64,000 bases of DNA from Rhodamnia argentea (taxonomy: Eukaryota; Streptophyta; Magnoliopsida; Myrtales; Myrtaceae), in contig NC_063156.1 in NCBI RefSeq assembly GCF_020921035.1, forward strand, positions 806,001-870,000, in the 5' to 3' direction. The notes beneath the pieces are model-generated. The model worked only from the letters and a program-made list of their open reading frames with translations, made no database searches and was not told the DNA's origin. Positions 23,132-35,571 of the stretch are shown here, in pieces; positions within the stretch are counted from its first letter, which is position 1; every line of letters starts with the position of its first letter. Made by a program: the position numbers and the translations under genes.

Positions 23132-23539
23132 CCAAAAATTAATGTATGTGTATCATAGAACATGTAGGACAAGGACTTGGAATATCTCTGCAAGAGATTC
23201 AATAAAGAAATCTCCCATTTCCAATGGCAATGCTTGGCATAACCCGACAACTGCTAGAGACACCAGCTGGAAGCTTCTGCAATAAAATACACTCTTTGTG
23301 TTCTTTTTTGTTCTCATTGTCGGCTCCATTCCGGATGCCTTGACCTCCAAGGCTGCCCTTCTGTCTTCACCATATGGCTCTTTCAGCTCTGCATAGATAA
23401 ATCAGTTTGCACTCGCGTTTTGCTTTCTTCTTGCTTGATCATCTTGGTGTCTTCTTCATCCCCCTCTCTTATCTGTCTTCATAGAGATTCACCCTCTTCT
23501 TTTCCATCTTCGCCTCTTCGCGAGTTTTCTTCCAGTAGG

Positions 23540-25182
23540 ATGATGTTCTGGAGGTGTTTATGCTGCATCTCGAAATTTGACGAACGGCCAGAGATCAGGT
23601 AAATGTTCGATGGGCCAGCTGCCGATCTTCTGTAGCCAGTATGTCGATCGAGTTCGAATGAATTTGCTTTGTTTTGACGATTTTTTCGCTATTTTGATGT
23701 ATTCTTTCTGAAGCGTGAGCAACAACAACGACTATCCATGGGAAATTTACTCTCTCAAGGAGTTGCTACACGCGACGAACAACTTCCACAACGACAACAA
23801 GATCGGGGAGGGCGGTTTCGGAAGCGTTTATTGGGGTCGAACAAGTAAAGGCGTAGAGGCAATTATGTCCATTTCTTGTGTTTCTATTTGAGATTATTTC
23901 CCTTTGTTCCATGCGAAACAATACGAATGCATGGCCTCGGTAAGACTGGATAGAGACTCCTGTAAGCTCTGTGAAACGATGTTAAACTCGACTGAATACC
24001 ATCGCAGGTTGCGGTGAAAAGACTCAAAGCGATGAGCCCGAAGGCCGAAATGGAGTTCGCGGTGGAGGTGGAGATTCTTGGCAGGGTGAGGCACAAGAAC
24101 CTTCTAGGGTTGAGGGGATTCTACGCGGGCGGCGATGAGAGGTTGATTGTGTACGATTACATGCCTAATCATAGCTTGATAACTCATCTCCATGGCCGAC
24201 TCACCGAAGATTGCTTGCTCGATTGGCCGCGAAGAATGAGCATCGTGCTCGGATCAGCTGAGGGTTTATCGTAAGTGACCTCACTGAATCGCTGGCTATG
24301 TGACCTGGTCACGACTCCTAGAATCACCACTAGCAAATCAGATTTATGGTTATGTTCGAGAACAAATTCCTCCAAACATGCTTTATTAGAAATTCAGATT
24401 CCTTAGCCATCGCACTGTAGGAACATGATTCAGTCTAGATTTTCAACTTCCTCATGGAGATTAGGTTTCTCAGCACCTTCTAGATCTGCATTTTCACTTC
24501 ATGCTGCTCAAATTTTAACCTGCGTTCTCTTGCTCATTTAAGGTACTTGCATCACGAGGTCAATCCTCACATAATTCACCGAGACATAAAGGCGAGTAAT
24601 GTCCTTCTGGACAACCAATTCCAAGCAAAAGTCGCGGATTTCGGTTTCGCTAAACTTATCCCGGACGGCGTTACTCATTTGACGACAAGAGTGAAGGGAA
24701 CGCTCGGCTACTTGGCTCCCGAGTACGCGATGTGGGGGAAAGTTTCAGACAGCTGCGACGTCTACAGCTTTGGAATATTACTCCTCGAGATAATTAGTGC
24801 CAAGAAGCCACTGGAGAAGCTTCAAGGCGGAGTGAAGCGCGACATCATGCAATGGGCGACGCCATATGTCCAGAAGGGCGCGTTCGACCACATAGCCGAC
24901 CCGAGATTGGAGGGGAAATATAAACTGGACGAGCTCAAACTGGTGGTCATGATAGCGATGCGATGCACGGATCATAACCCCGAGAACCGGCCGAGCATGA
25001 TAGAGGTCGTGCAGTGGCTCAAGGGAGGTCTGACGCGGAAGAAAGAGATCGGACATGTCATCGGCAAGGCCAAAGAAGACAATGGCGGCGATGAGGAGAA
25101 CGATACGGACTACTACGAAGGGTCTGCCATAGACGAATTTGATGACAAGAGAAAAGCATGGAAGGCAACCAAGGTGAGATAA
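23540..25182 (+). CDS. PTI1-like (At3g15890-type) receptor-like cytoplasmic kinase, copy A, catalytic residues intact
   Basis: Four exons, 23540-23598, 23714-23858, 24008-24270 and 24543-25182, give 368 residues with consistent phases. The N-terminus MMFWRCLCCISKFDERPEI has a Cys cluster suited to palmitoylation, so membrane attachment is plausible. Kinase features: EIYSLKELLHATNNF, glycine loop GEGGFG 51-56, VAVK lysine 72, HRDIKASN with Asp170, DFG 188-190, GTLGYLAPEY, DVYSFGILLLEI and RPSMIEVVQWL. The acidic C-tail ends DDKRKAWKATKVR. Intron 2 appears to use a GC donor (GAG|GCAATT), the only junction that keeps VAVKRL in frame. Of the two ATGs at 23540 and 23543 I chose the first. Family members act downstream of other receptor kinases; the specific role here is unknown. 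Copy B is at 45092-46736. Confidence 0.9.
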
Positions 25183-25578
25183 TTATTTGGAGGCGATCAT
25201 CATTTTGTATTTGTCGGTGTATTTGATGCGGCGGTTTCTCTTGTCTTCGCTCATCGATGCTCGATCATAAGATCCACGCAAGTGAAAAGCAAACGAACGA
25301 GACGACCCGACCCGGTCTTCTTGGATCTTGACTTGTCGGATGCTTCTTCATTGCATTTCCTCGCAATCTGTCTTTACTCTCTTTGCATCAACCCCTTGTT
25401 GGTTTCAATCCTTTATCCTTTGGAAGGATGACATATGTGTTAATAATTGTTGCGGAGATGTGGGTCGATGTATCATACAACTTTTCATCTTGATTTCCTG
25501 GGGAGACTATCTTTGTCTCTTCCTTTGTACACTTGAGAAGAAGTATCTCTTGCATCCCCGACGTATTATGACCAAATA

Positions 25579-26292
25579 GGAAAATGACACAAACAGTTTC
25601 TAAATTTTGAAACCCGATGTGCAATGTTATCTTTGGAGTTTTGATTTGTTCAACGTGATCCTTGAACTATTTATAAATGTTCAATCTAGACCCTAAACTT
25701 TCGATTTGTTCAATTTAGTTCCCCAGCTTTACAAAACAAAGTCAAATCAGTCCTTTTGTACTATTTACGAGTTTTCATAATTACTCTATTGCCTAGATTT
25801 AGAATATCTTTTTCCATTTCAACCCATTTCCAAAACTACCTTTTTGGTCTTTAGAAATATTGATTGACGTTGTAGTATATTTTAGTTTATGATCTCTATA
25901 ATAGTACAAGTAAAATGTCATTCAGAGTTGTATCATGTATATTCATGCTATTTTAATTTCTTAATTTGCAGATTCAACTAAATTTGAAGAAGAAAACACA
26001 GCACAAGAACTTGAAAATTTGATCTATCTAAAAATTAGGAACAAGATTTAGATTCATATGAGTACGACATACCCATGTTTTCTTTTGTTGATATAGGAAA
26101 TAGGTTATATTAAAAAGATATTCTAAAATTCGGGTAAAAGTGTGAATATGCAAATGTTGAACTTTTTTGTGGAAAATTAAGGGACTAAATTGAACATTTT
26201 GAAACAGTTCAAGGACCGCATTAAACTAATTTGAAGTACAAGGATAGCGTTGCATATTAGGTCAAAAATTGATGGACTATTTGTGCGATTCC
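25579..26292. mobile_element. Fold-back element, same family as 16273-16700, copy A
   Basis: The left arm AAAATGACACAAACAG... GTGCAATGTTATC pairs with the right arm GGATAGCGTTGCATATTAGG ... GACTATTTGTGCGATT. The centre holds about 400 bp of unrelated AT-rich DNA. No coding capacity. Confidence 0.66.
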
Positions 26293-26299
26293 TCCAAAC

Positions 26300-27132
26300 C
26301 AAATAATCACATCGTTGTGACCAATTTTTTTTCGGAAATCGAAACTCTCAATCTTAGCGACAGAAGAATTCGTCACGAACATGATTACGTACTACGACCA
26401 TTGCGTAGAAGTACCATTCGTATGAGTAGTTGTGTTGTGCCGGCAGCAATGACGTTCATGTGTCATCTTCGAAAATGCACTTTCCACATTGTGACGTCTT
26501 CATATGGTCACATGATAAGATAATCTGGCTATAGCCCACTTTCTCAATTTAATATTTTGGCCCAACGGGCCAAATTGCCGAACCCAAATCGGAGGCCCAA
26601 TCAATCATTCTGGTCTATTCCATGAGCAAGTTCAATTTATCAAAGGCGTGGCACAGGCTTTGCCACGTGCTTGTCTGAAAACTTTAGGATGCGTTTGTTT
26701 CTCAGAAAAAGAATTATTTTAAAAGATGTATTTTTAAAAATAATAATTTATGTCGCTTGAAATGATTAATCAATGAAAAATATTTTCGATATTGACAATA
26801 ATTAATATCTAAATATTTTCGAGGACTATGGAAATATTTTGTCCATAAAAAAATATATTTCGAATCAAACAAATGAAGCCCTAACGAGAAATTGTGATAA
26901 TGTATCGTGTTATCCTTTTGTATTGTAGCATTTTTTGGCCCCTGCGTCCCGAAATTCATTCTTCATTCGTTTGGCTTTGGAGGAACTCCACCACCAAAAG
27001 CGACATCCCTAACCACTTTTCAGTAATGCCATTCTGTAGATCAAGAACCTGACAGGGGTAGTGAAGATTTTTCAAAGAAGGAAGAGTTTGCAGTCGAGAC
27101 AGAAGTGAGCAAAGCATCCGGGCGAATCTAAT
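26300..27132. other. Intergenic, partly near-identical to copy B
   Basis: From about 26680 onward I count a single difference in about 600 bp against 48280-48880. No supported gene. Confidence 0.4.
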
Positions 27133-27520
27133 TGGGAAAAGTACAAAAAAAAAAGTCTTAATTCTATTGTATTGATACTAATTTACTCGTAAATTTTTTA
27201 ATTGAATCGGTTTAGTTCTAAATCTTTTTGTATTGGTACGATTTGAGTCCATCCGGCCACTTTTTACCGAAAATTGCTGACGTGAATTTCAACCATCCTA
27301 CGTGGCACGGCCGAAACCGACCTTGACATATTTAGTAATATTTTGAATTTTTTTTTGTTCTTTTTTCTTTTCTTTTCTTTTCTGTGCTTTACCTTTCTTT
27401 TTCTTTTTCTTTTTTGCTGTGGGATAGCGAGGGCTGTCGGCCGACCCTCGCCGGCCACGTGCAAGGGCCGTAGACCCTTGTCAGCCCCGGGCGAGGATGG
27501 CGAGGCCGTGATGCCCGGGC
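27133..27520. repeat. Partial fold-back element (left arm and GC-rich core)
   Basis: The arm (TTGTATTGATACTAATTTACTC, TTTTTAATTGAATCGGTTTAG, TACGTGGCACGGCCGAAAC) resembles the left arm of 12166-12705. It is followed by a pyrimidine tract and a GC-rich core with GCCGACCCTCGCCGGCC. No clear right arm. Copy B partner about 48723-49112. Confidence 0.5.
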
Positions 27521-28039
27521 GATATTGAGAGAATATGCTTTGTTTTGACAATGTGATATTGAGAGAATATGAGAAATACCCATAATTTTTCACTTGAACT
27601 TTTAAGGGTGTTCTTGACTGTTAAGAGCGAAATTCACTCTCGGCCGTTGAATTCGGGCATAGATAAATTTGGACTAAATCAACAAATCAGTATGAAGTGA
27701 AAGATGTGACACGATAATTATAAAATCGGTATATCGATATAAATTGTCCGTCACATTTCTGGGAGATGAAACAGATGATAATAACTTTGCATCATTAATG
27801 GTTTTTCGGCTATTGTAAGATAAGTTAATGACCCACGTGGATATGATTAACCCGGCTAATATAGCCTCCGATCTAAAGGCAAGAGCCGCTTTCTGTAAAT
27901 TGTCCGCAATAAGTCAAACAGGGTCATTAATTGTATGCTAAGCATAGAAAAATGGATGCTGATAGCGTGCTATTTTCCATAATACCGTGGTACTACATAG
28001 GGTGATCGATTTCCTGGCGGGGTCCGGTTCCGATTTCGG

Positions 28040-28600
28040 ATTGGGAATCGGACCGGAGGGACCAGTATTCAACTTTCGGAACCAGGGATCGGACCGGATC
28101 GACTAGTCCAATTCCTAAGCGATCCAGTGGAACCGGTCGCATGTGTTTGATACACATATTCATACATTTTTTGTATTGTGCTGCAGTGTATCACAAAAGT
28201 ATTCAACTTTTGGAACCGGGGACTAGACCGAACTAACGGGTCCAGTTCCTAACCGATCCGATGGAACCGGTCATATGTGCTTGATACACATACTCACACA
28301 TTTTTTGTATTGTGCTGTAGTGTATCACAACAATATTCAGCTTTTGAAATTGGGGATCAGACCGGACGGACTGGTCCAGTTCCTAAGCGGTCCGGTGGAA
28401 CCGATCGCATGTGCTTGATTCGCATACTCACACATTTTTTGTATTGTGCTGCAATGTATCACAACAATATTCAGCTTTCGGAACCGGGATCTGATTGGAC
28501 CGGCTGGCCCGATTCTTAAGAGGTCCAGTGAAATTGGTCACACGTGCTTGATACACATATTTTTCGCATTCTGCTGTAGTGTATCACAACAACATTGTCA
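28040..28600 (+). repeat. 134-bp tandem repeat, about four units, copy A
   Basis: The landmark ATTCA(A/G)CTTT recurs at 28067, 28201, 28334 and 28469, spacing 134, 133 and 135 bp. Each unit contains GGAACCGGTCGCATGTGCTT, ACACATTTTTTGTATTGTGC and GTGTATCACAA. Partner array at about 49630-50200 in copy B. Confidence 0.85.
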
Positions 28601-29414
28601 AGCAAAGCAAGGTCGGATGCCACTTCTCCTTACCAGCAAAGAAATCAAACTACTTCAAAAGTAGCTTCCAAAATTGTGTGATCATGATCGCTCTTACTTA
28701 ATCTACAATCTTTATATGGTTTTATACTTGAGAAAAGTCTGTAGAAGTACCTATAATAATTAAGAGTTTAAATGATTTTTTTAAAATTCAAGAAATAAAA
28801 CTAAAATTTAAAGAAACAAAATTGTCCGAGCCGTCCAGGTGGGCGGTTCCACCCCTAGAACTGGAACCGAAAGTCACTGGTTCCAATTTTATGAAATTGA
28901 GAATCGATCCGGTCAATTCTTTTTGCTCGGCTCTAGTACTGCATGCATTATTGATCCATTTGGAGTGGCAAGTTAGTCATATTGATATATGGTAACACGA
29001 CCTGATATTTGGGCCTGGCCATCAGCTAGAACCGATATATTTGTGGATATCCAGGCTTCTCTGTGTGACTCCATTGTGCCTCATGCGGATCGAGAAGATT
29101 GGGTGATGTAGTTAGCTACTCCAGCTGATCAGTTCTTCATAAGCAGTGATTGTAATGGCTAAGTAGATCTTAATGCAACCAGGGACAGAACTTCCAAATG
29201 GTTTCGCTGTCTGGATATGATCTGTGCTTTTATGTGGGTCTTGTCCAGAAAATAGAATTCATCTTTTCATGACATGTTTAGTTGCTCAGAGAAATTTTGG
29301 GAAGAGTGTATCGCGAATTCGGCCATCGTAGAACTATTCGGAGCTGGGATTGGGAGCTTCATTGGGTTAATAATCATATGAAAGGGAAAGCAATACCTGT
29401 TCAAATTTTTAAGG
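28601..29414. other. Intergenic, identical to copy B over about 590 bp
   Basis: From about 28590 to 29177 I see no difference from the partner segment of copy B (which begins near 50190). No supported gene. Confidence 0.45.
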
Positions 29415-29665
29415 TCATAACTGTTAGGATTCGATGTACAATCAAATTAAAGTAAAACATAAAGCGAGAAAGAGAAATCGAAATATGAAATTGTATCATG
29501 GTTCACCCTTAAATTAGAACTACGTCTAGTAGAGGATTCCATAATAATAAGCACATCGCACCTCTCATTACATCACTCAATTATATGTGAAAAAGAATAT
29601 ATATAGCAGGGCCCACGTACTTTTATAGAGTACGAACCACACCCCAATAATTGCAAGGATCTCCC
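29415..29665 (-). mobile_element. Relic copia-type LTR fragment, copy A
   Basis: TGTTAGGATTCGATG, then ATGGTTCACCCTTAAATTAG, ACTACGTCTAGTAGAGGATT and a TATATATAGCAGGGC string resemble the reverse complement of the 3' part of plant copia LTRs. I cannot fix both ends. It lies about 100 bp from the duplication breakpoint. Copy B partner 51005-51262. Confidence 0.4.
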
Positions 29666-29725
29666 TGGTTCATTATTCTCATTTTGTTGTTGATAACAGT
29701 GTGATATTTCCAAGGATTTCTGAGG

Positions 29726-30205
29726 ATGTCCTGTATAGAAAAGAATAGGAATTATCTTAGTAGTACTCCCAGTATGAGGGGAACTGTTTGTTATATTGCC
29801 CCCGAGTACGGCGGCGGCAGCGATCTCTCAGAAAAGTGTGATGTGTACAGTTTTGGAGTGTTGTTGTTGGTTCTTATTGCAGGACGTCGCCCACTTCAGG
29901 TATCTGGCTCACCCATGTCTGAATTCCAGCGTGCCAATCTTTTATCTTGGGCTCGTCATCTCGCCCGAAGCAGAAAGCTTCTTGATTTGGTTGATCAGTC
30001 TATTCAGTCTTTGGACCGAGAAAAAGCACTTTTGTGCATCACGGTTGCTTTACAATGTTTGCAAAAGTCACCTTTACGCAGGCCTTCCATGAAGGAGGTG
30101 GTGGCAATGCTTACAGGGGTCTCTGAACCACCGCAATTACCATCAGAGTTGTCTCCTTCGCCTCCCTCCCGGTTTCCTTTTAAGTCACAAAGGAAAGTCC
30201 GGTGA
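29726..30205 (+). pseudogene. 5'-truncated receptor-like kinase fragment fused in frame to breakpoint sequence
   Basis: Copy B begins here. The first codons from the ATG at 29726 (MSCIEKNRNYL) come from the right end of copy A. From 29757-29759 the reading frame continues as SSTPSMRGTVCYIAPEY, the last 149 residues of the intact kinase at 6853-8904. It keeps the APE motif and the C-lobe helices (DVYSFGVLLLVLIAG, RRPSMKEVVAML) but lacks the glycine loop, catalytic lysine, HGD and DFG, so it cannot be a kinase. Only six bases differ from the parent over 447 bp, two of them changing residues (DREQ to DREK, IRRPS to LRRPS). Whether it is transcribed is unknown; it has no original promoter. Confidence 0.85.
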
Positions 30206-33200
30206 GTTTGCAACATCTGAACTATTGACGCACTTACTTCATCTTTGCGGATGGTCTGTGTAAAGAAATCCGTAGTTGTGTTTTTCATATTTTTATTTAA
30301 TGGATTTGGGTTTTTCTTCACATGCTTCTCTATCTGTTCTGATATAATTCGCAAATTTAGAATGTTCCTTATAATTATGATAGTTTGGGAGCTACTGAGA
30401 ATCAATACATGGGCGGCCCCCCCTCTTCATCTTTCCTTTCCACAACGTTTTTGGAATGCAAAAGTGGGTGGCTTTGGTTTCCTGCAAATGGTCTGTGTTC
30501 CATATTCTTGTGATGAGTTCATTAGTAAATTTCACTAGTTTCTCATATTCGAACATTCCGTCTTTCTTCTATTTTCCTTTTCAGCTCCGCTGAAAAGAAA
30601 CTAGCTCTGTTTATCTACTTTCTGCTGGATTGAAAGGACATATAATTTAGTACCATCGTGGTTATGGCGTCCAGACAAAAAAGGGCAGCAAAGAAAGGAC
30701 ATGTTGGAACACTAATTGACTAAATCCAGAGTTGTATAAAGAGTCGCAATCAATGGGATTTCAGGGAAAGTTTGCTGATTTGCATAACTCAGTAACCAGG
30801 CAATGTCTGTTCATTGCAATAATATCATATGAATCCATATTTTGGGTGACATGAAATCTGTTCAGCAGCATAGTTTTGAGATATGTTCATAGTCTGCATA
30901 AAAACTTTCACAAGAGGACACTACTTTCCTTTCCTTTCCTTTCAAGTTATTAATTTTCAAGTTAAGGAGAGTATTTGGTGCAGGACTTCAGCTTAAGATG
31001 TCTTAGGGCATGTCTGGATAAGCTTCAATGTTTGAATGATGTGATAAAATCCAGTTTCCCTTGATGGACCGATGATTTATGTCTCTCTCAAGCAGTAGAT
31101 TAAGTTGAAATGATACAGGCAGCTGGGCACAATCTCGATCCGGCTGTCACCTTTTGCTTCAGTTTGGATGGATGAATTTTGGGTTGTTTCCCCAATCCAG
31201 CATGGGCAATTGATACTGCTTGAGAATGGGAGTTCATGATTAGTCCTAGTATAAGCTGACCAGAATTGTAGAGAGATTTTGGCAAGTTGTCAATCATGGT
31301 CTTAGCATGCTGATAGCCATTGAGATTCTACGTGATGACAACCCCGTAAGTGGAATATAGTTTACATAATTTCTTGTTTCTTTGCTCTGTACTCTCTTAT
31401 AGATGATTGTAGGGAATGTGAGATGGGGACATGCTATATTGTTGTTTTTTGAGTCGGAAATACTGTTCTTTCACCCCATTTACCTTCTGTACATTGCTTT
31501 GTTGCTGCAGCATGGCTTACAAATGCTAATGTTGTTAGGTTCGCAATCTGGATTATAATTGTAGTTTTTTTTTTTCAAAAGCTTGCAGCCTTCAGTGGTA
31601 TTGGAGAGGGGATCCATATTTTAAGTTAATGGCTTTGCCGGAAGTTGCCTTGTCACTTTTCTTTTGTACATATTTGGAAGGTCTTTGCCTCTTGGGTTTG
31701 ATTGATACTCGAGTTCATAGGTCTTCAACCTTAGGCGACTCGTTACTCATTAGAATTACAGAGTCACCGCCCTCATGCATGGCATTTTTTTGCACACCAG
31801 TCTGGCCTCAGACCATATGCATAGCAATTTACGAATTCTTTCAAGCTGCTTTGTTGGTTCATGGAAAATTCAAGCACAGGTTGAAGCATGAGCAATCCAG
31901 TTGCAGGTAATCGGAAAACAATGAACTAATTCTAAACTCCAAAGGGGAGCCAAGTGGGTGAGTATTTGGATAGAGCTCACCAACCAATTTTTGCAACTCA
32001 TGTTTGATGGGCCCCATGTAGAGTGGCCAACTCGATTGGCAACAAGTTTGGGTGAAATGGGTTAATGAAAAAACAAAACCTAGTGAAATGGGTTACGTTG
32101 GGATTGCTGAAATGGCCCATATCCCAACTCATTTGCCATTCTAACAAGACAGGTGTGGGGACTTAGCTCAAAGGAAACTCAAAAAACCTCAAACTGAGAT
32201 CGTGGCTCTTCTCTCTTCTCGTGTGCTCACTGATCTCTCATCCGTAGACAGCTTGATTTCACGTTCGAAATCACTTATGTGCCCTTCTTTATTGAACCGT
32301 CATTGCTTTCGACGCTAGTGATTGAATCGAAGCGACTCATGCTCTTCTTTCTTGTCACTGCTCTCAACGCTTGAGCATCAAAAAGTTTCTAAGTTACTTT
32401 CTTCTTATCGGTAGTGCTAGAACCATAGATCAATGACTCATAAAACTATAAAAGGAAGTTAGAAAAACTGGAAGATTTACTGTCTAAATGTATTGCTAGT
32501 GATCTGGTAGTTTGTGGAGGTTAAGGAAATGCAGTGTGAAGTACAATTGGTAAGGAGCCATACATGCAATTTTTCAGTCATCTGGTGGTTCCGGGAGCAT
32601 ATGGGCTTTGTGAATTGTGCGTTGGTAAGTGGAAATTTCTAAGAATTGGAGCCCGATTGAGTTTGGTATGAATTGGGTCCAAGCCGTGTTAGGTATAGTT
32701 CGCTAAAATTGTTTTCCATGAAAATGGATCAGTATGTGCGAAATGGATCAAAGTGGGTCAAACCCATTGTCAACCCACGTAAACCCGACCCAACATAACC
32801 TTTTGATAGGACTACGTATATATTCTCCTTATTATAAGGCTGAACACGTCTTAAGATCACATTTACAAGTATTTCAAGAAATAATTATTCGCAAATATCA
32901 CAATCTTTGATTCATTAGAAAGCTTAGAGGTGAACTTATTCGGATATACCGACAAGCTCACCCACAAAGCCACCAAACTCTTCGCTAATATTCCAGTCTC
33001 CAAATTAAAATTTCTCTGAACTTTAGGTCAGCACAAGAGTTTGGTGGCTGTACTTGATATGATAGTTAATCAGATGCAAGCATCCTCAAATACTATAAGG
33101 ACTTGAAATGATTGTGCAAGATTTCGGCCTGATGCTTCCACACCACAACCTTCTAATTTTTTTAAGTATGAGATCTATGTTGATATTAACGAAGGATCAG

Positions 33201-33397
33201 AATCTGCAGAATCAGTTTGTGGGCTCTGAAGAATTTAGGGATTACTAAATGCGGAGGGGCTAAACTTGGTTTCCCAACTAAATCATCGGAAAATGCTATT
33301 TAATCATAATTCGGCAACTTTTTTCTACACAACGAGGATATTATCTACATATTATAGTTGGAATTAAGTAATCAATTGCCTTGTGTTTTGCATGGAC
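30206..33397. other. Copy B partner of 8905-12092, no supported gene
   Basis: Collinear with copy A at about 97-98% by eye. No supported coding region. Confidence 0.4.
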
Positions 33398-33402
33398 ACA
33401 TG

Positions 33403-33846
33403 TGTTGAATCTCAAAGTCGCGAAGCACGTCTCAATCCTCAAGATGATCGAAGACTATCGAAAGTGAAAGATTCTCTTCACACAAGAGAAGTTTCCAAGG
33501 GAGGAGATGGATGGACTCGATAATTTACTATATTCACCTTACTTTCACCTTACTAAAACGATTACAAGACTTACCTTTATATAGGTTTAGAAACATGACT
33601 CTTGACATACTCTAGGTACATGAAAAGAACTGTCTAGATACATAGCAATAATTACATATCGGAATACTAAAAGACTCTCGAGACACACGACAAATAATGA
33701 CTCTTAAAAAACTACAAAGCAATAATGACATTAAACATGCACGTCGGATAGACGACTGTCGAAAATCGAAAAGTCTATCGACAACCATAAGAATATGAAG
33801 AGTCACACTATTGAAGATTCTAGAGTAGGCGGTGATATCTTCAATA
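33403..33846 (-). repeat. Copia 3' LTR (444 bp)
   Basis: Plus-strand ends TGTTGAAT and TTCAATA. About 22 substitutions against the other LTR (about 5%), mostly transitions. Confidence 0.93.
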
Positions 33847-33853
33847 CTCCCCC

Positions 33854-34831
33854 TCACCGACTACTATCTCTTAGGACAGATCTCGCAACCATACCAAGCT
33901 GAGTTCTAAACTCATCGAACTTTGCTGCTCCAAGACCTTTGGTGAAGATATCAGCAACTTGATCACCTGTTTTGGTGTATTCCATTTTGATCTCGCCCTG
34001 CAAGACCTTCTCTCGGAGAAAATGATAGTGTACTTCCACATGCTTTGTTCTAGCATGAAAAACTGTATTTTCTGCTAAGCTTATAGCAGATAGATTATCA
34101 CAAAACAATATTGTCGAATAATCTATCGATTGATGAAGATCATCCAATAACCGCACTAGCCACGTACTCTCCCGAGCTGCCATTGTTGCTGCTCTGTATT
34201 CAGCTTCTGTCGTCGACAGAGACACGATCGGCTGTCTTTTACTGTACCAGGATACTATTGTTGATCCAAGATTAAATGAGTATCCAGTAGTCGAGCGCCT
34301 TGTGTAGTGATCTCTAGCAAAGTCGGCATCGCAATAACCGACCAACTCACCCAATGAGACTCTCTTGTACAAAAGGCCAAAATCAAACGTCTTCTTTACA
34401 TACCTCAAGATACGCTTTGCTGCATCCAAGTGAGGCTTCCGTGGTTTCCCCATAAATCGACTTGCTACTCCCACTGCAAAAGCGATATCGGGTCGAGTTA
34501 TGGTAAGGTAAATTAGACTACCTACCAATTGACTATACATGGTCGAATCTTCTAACTCCCGACCTTCATCAGCACACGCCTTTGCATTCCCATCCAACGG
34601 AGTAGATATAGGCTTGCAATCGAGCATCCTGAACTTCTCCAAGAGATCTCGTGCATACTTCTGTTGACATAGGAATAATCCTTCCTTTGTCCGATCAATC
34701 TCGAGTCCCAGAAAGTGTTTCAGCTCTCCAAGCTCCTTCATCTGAAAACGGAGAGATAGATTGTCTCTAATTCGACATATCTCATCTTCATCATCTCCAG
34801 TAATGATGAGATCATCCACATAAACCAGCAC
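33854..34831 (-). pseudogene. Copia reverse transcriptase C-terminal part and RNase H
   Basis: An open 325-codon piece of the retrotransposon polyprotein. It carries the RT catalytic YVDD near its start and the connection [10 protein letters not shown]. RNase H motifs are [16 protein letters not shown] and FCDN, followed by HTKHV-like residues ([11 protein letters not shown]) and the DIFTK tail. It is cut from upstream RT by an in-frame stop near 34931. This is the best preserved part of the element. Confidence 0.9.
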
Positions 34832-34930
34832 GGCTACTATCTTTCCATCTTACGCCTTCACGAATAAGCTCGAATCTGCTGGGGCTACGGAATAATCATT
34901 TCTCAATAAGAATTCTGCGATCTTCCCATA

Positions 34931-35365
34931 CTATGCTCTCGGGGGTTGCTTCAAGTCATACAAAGCTTTCTTTAGCTTGCAGACATATTCTGGATGATTT
35001 TTGCTCTTGAAACCATCCGATTGCTCCATGTATATTTCTCGATCAAGCTCTCCATGAAGAAAGGCATTCTTCACATCCATCTGCCATAGATTCCACAACT
35101 TGCTTGCTGCAAGTGCTAACGTAACTCGAACAGTAGTAACTTTAGCCACTGGGCTAAAGGTTTCTTCATAATCGACGCCATACTTTTGCGAGAAACCTTG
35201 AGCGACTAGACGTGTTTTATACCTCTCTATCGACCCATCCGGTAGAGTTTTCAATTTATAAACCCATTTGCAAGATATAGGACGTACCTCTTCAGGTTTC
35301 GGCACCAAGTTCCACGTCTCATTCTTCTTTAATGCGAGATCTCTTCTTCCATGGCATTTCTCCAC
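34931..35365 (-). pseudogene. Copia reverse transcriptase N-terminal part
   Basis: Contains [53 protein letters not shown] and [10 protein letters not shown], the standard start of copia RT, including the first catalytic aspartate (MDVKNAF). The frame ends in a stop just after QPPRA. The N-terminal junction to integrase is out of frame. Confidence 0.9.
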
Positions 35366-35571
35366 TCTGCATCCTTCGATGCTTCCTCATATGTCAACGG
35401 CTCCACTGTGCCAACATCTTCGATCAACGCTGCATTGGCATACTTAGGGTTTGGCCTCCTCTGCCTCCGTGATCTCCGAAGTCGATACTCCTCTTCTTCG
35501 GGTTCCTCTACCTGACTTGGTCGAAATTCTTCTGTTACTATTCAATGCTCACCGGATGAACTTGTCGAACC

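Larger units (their letters stand above)
8456..29758 (+). repeat. Copy A of the tandem segmental duplication (about 21.3 kb)
   Basis: Every block from here to 29758 has a collinear partner in 29757-51348, except for a few indels. The segment starts within the kinase CDS and ends just after ...GGAATTATCTT. Genes inside: the 3' end of the receptor-like kinase, a bHLH gene and a PTI1-like kinase. Segments present only here: 12804-13773, 14494-14777 and about 17317-20588. Confidence 0.95.
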
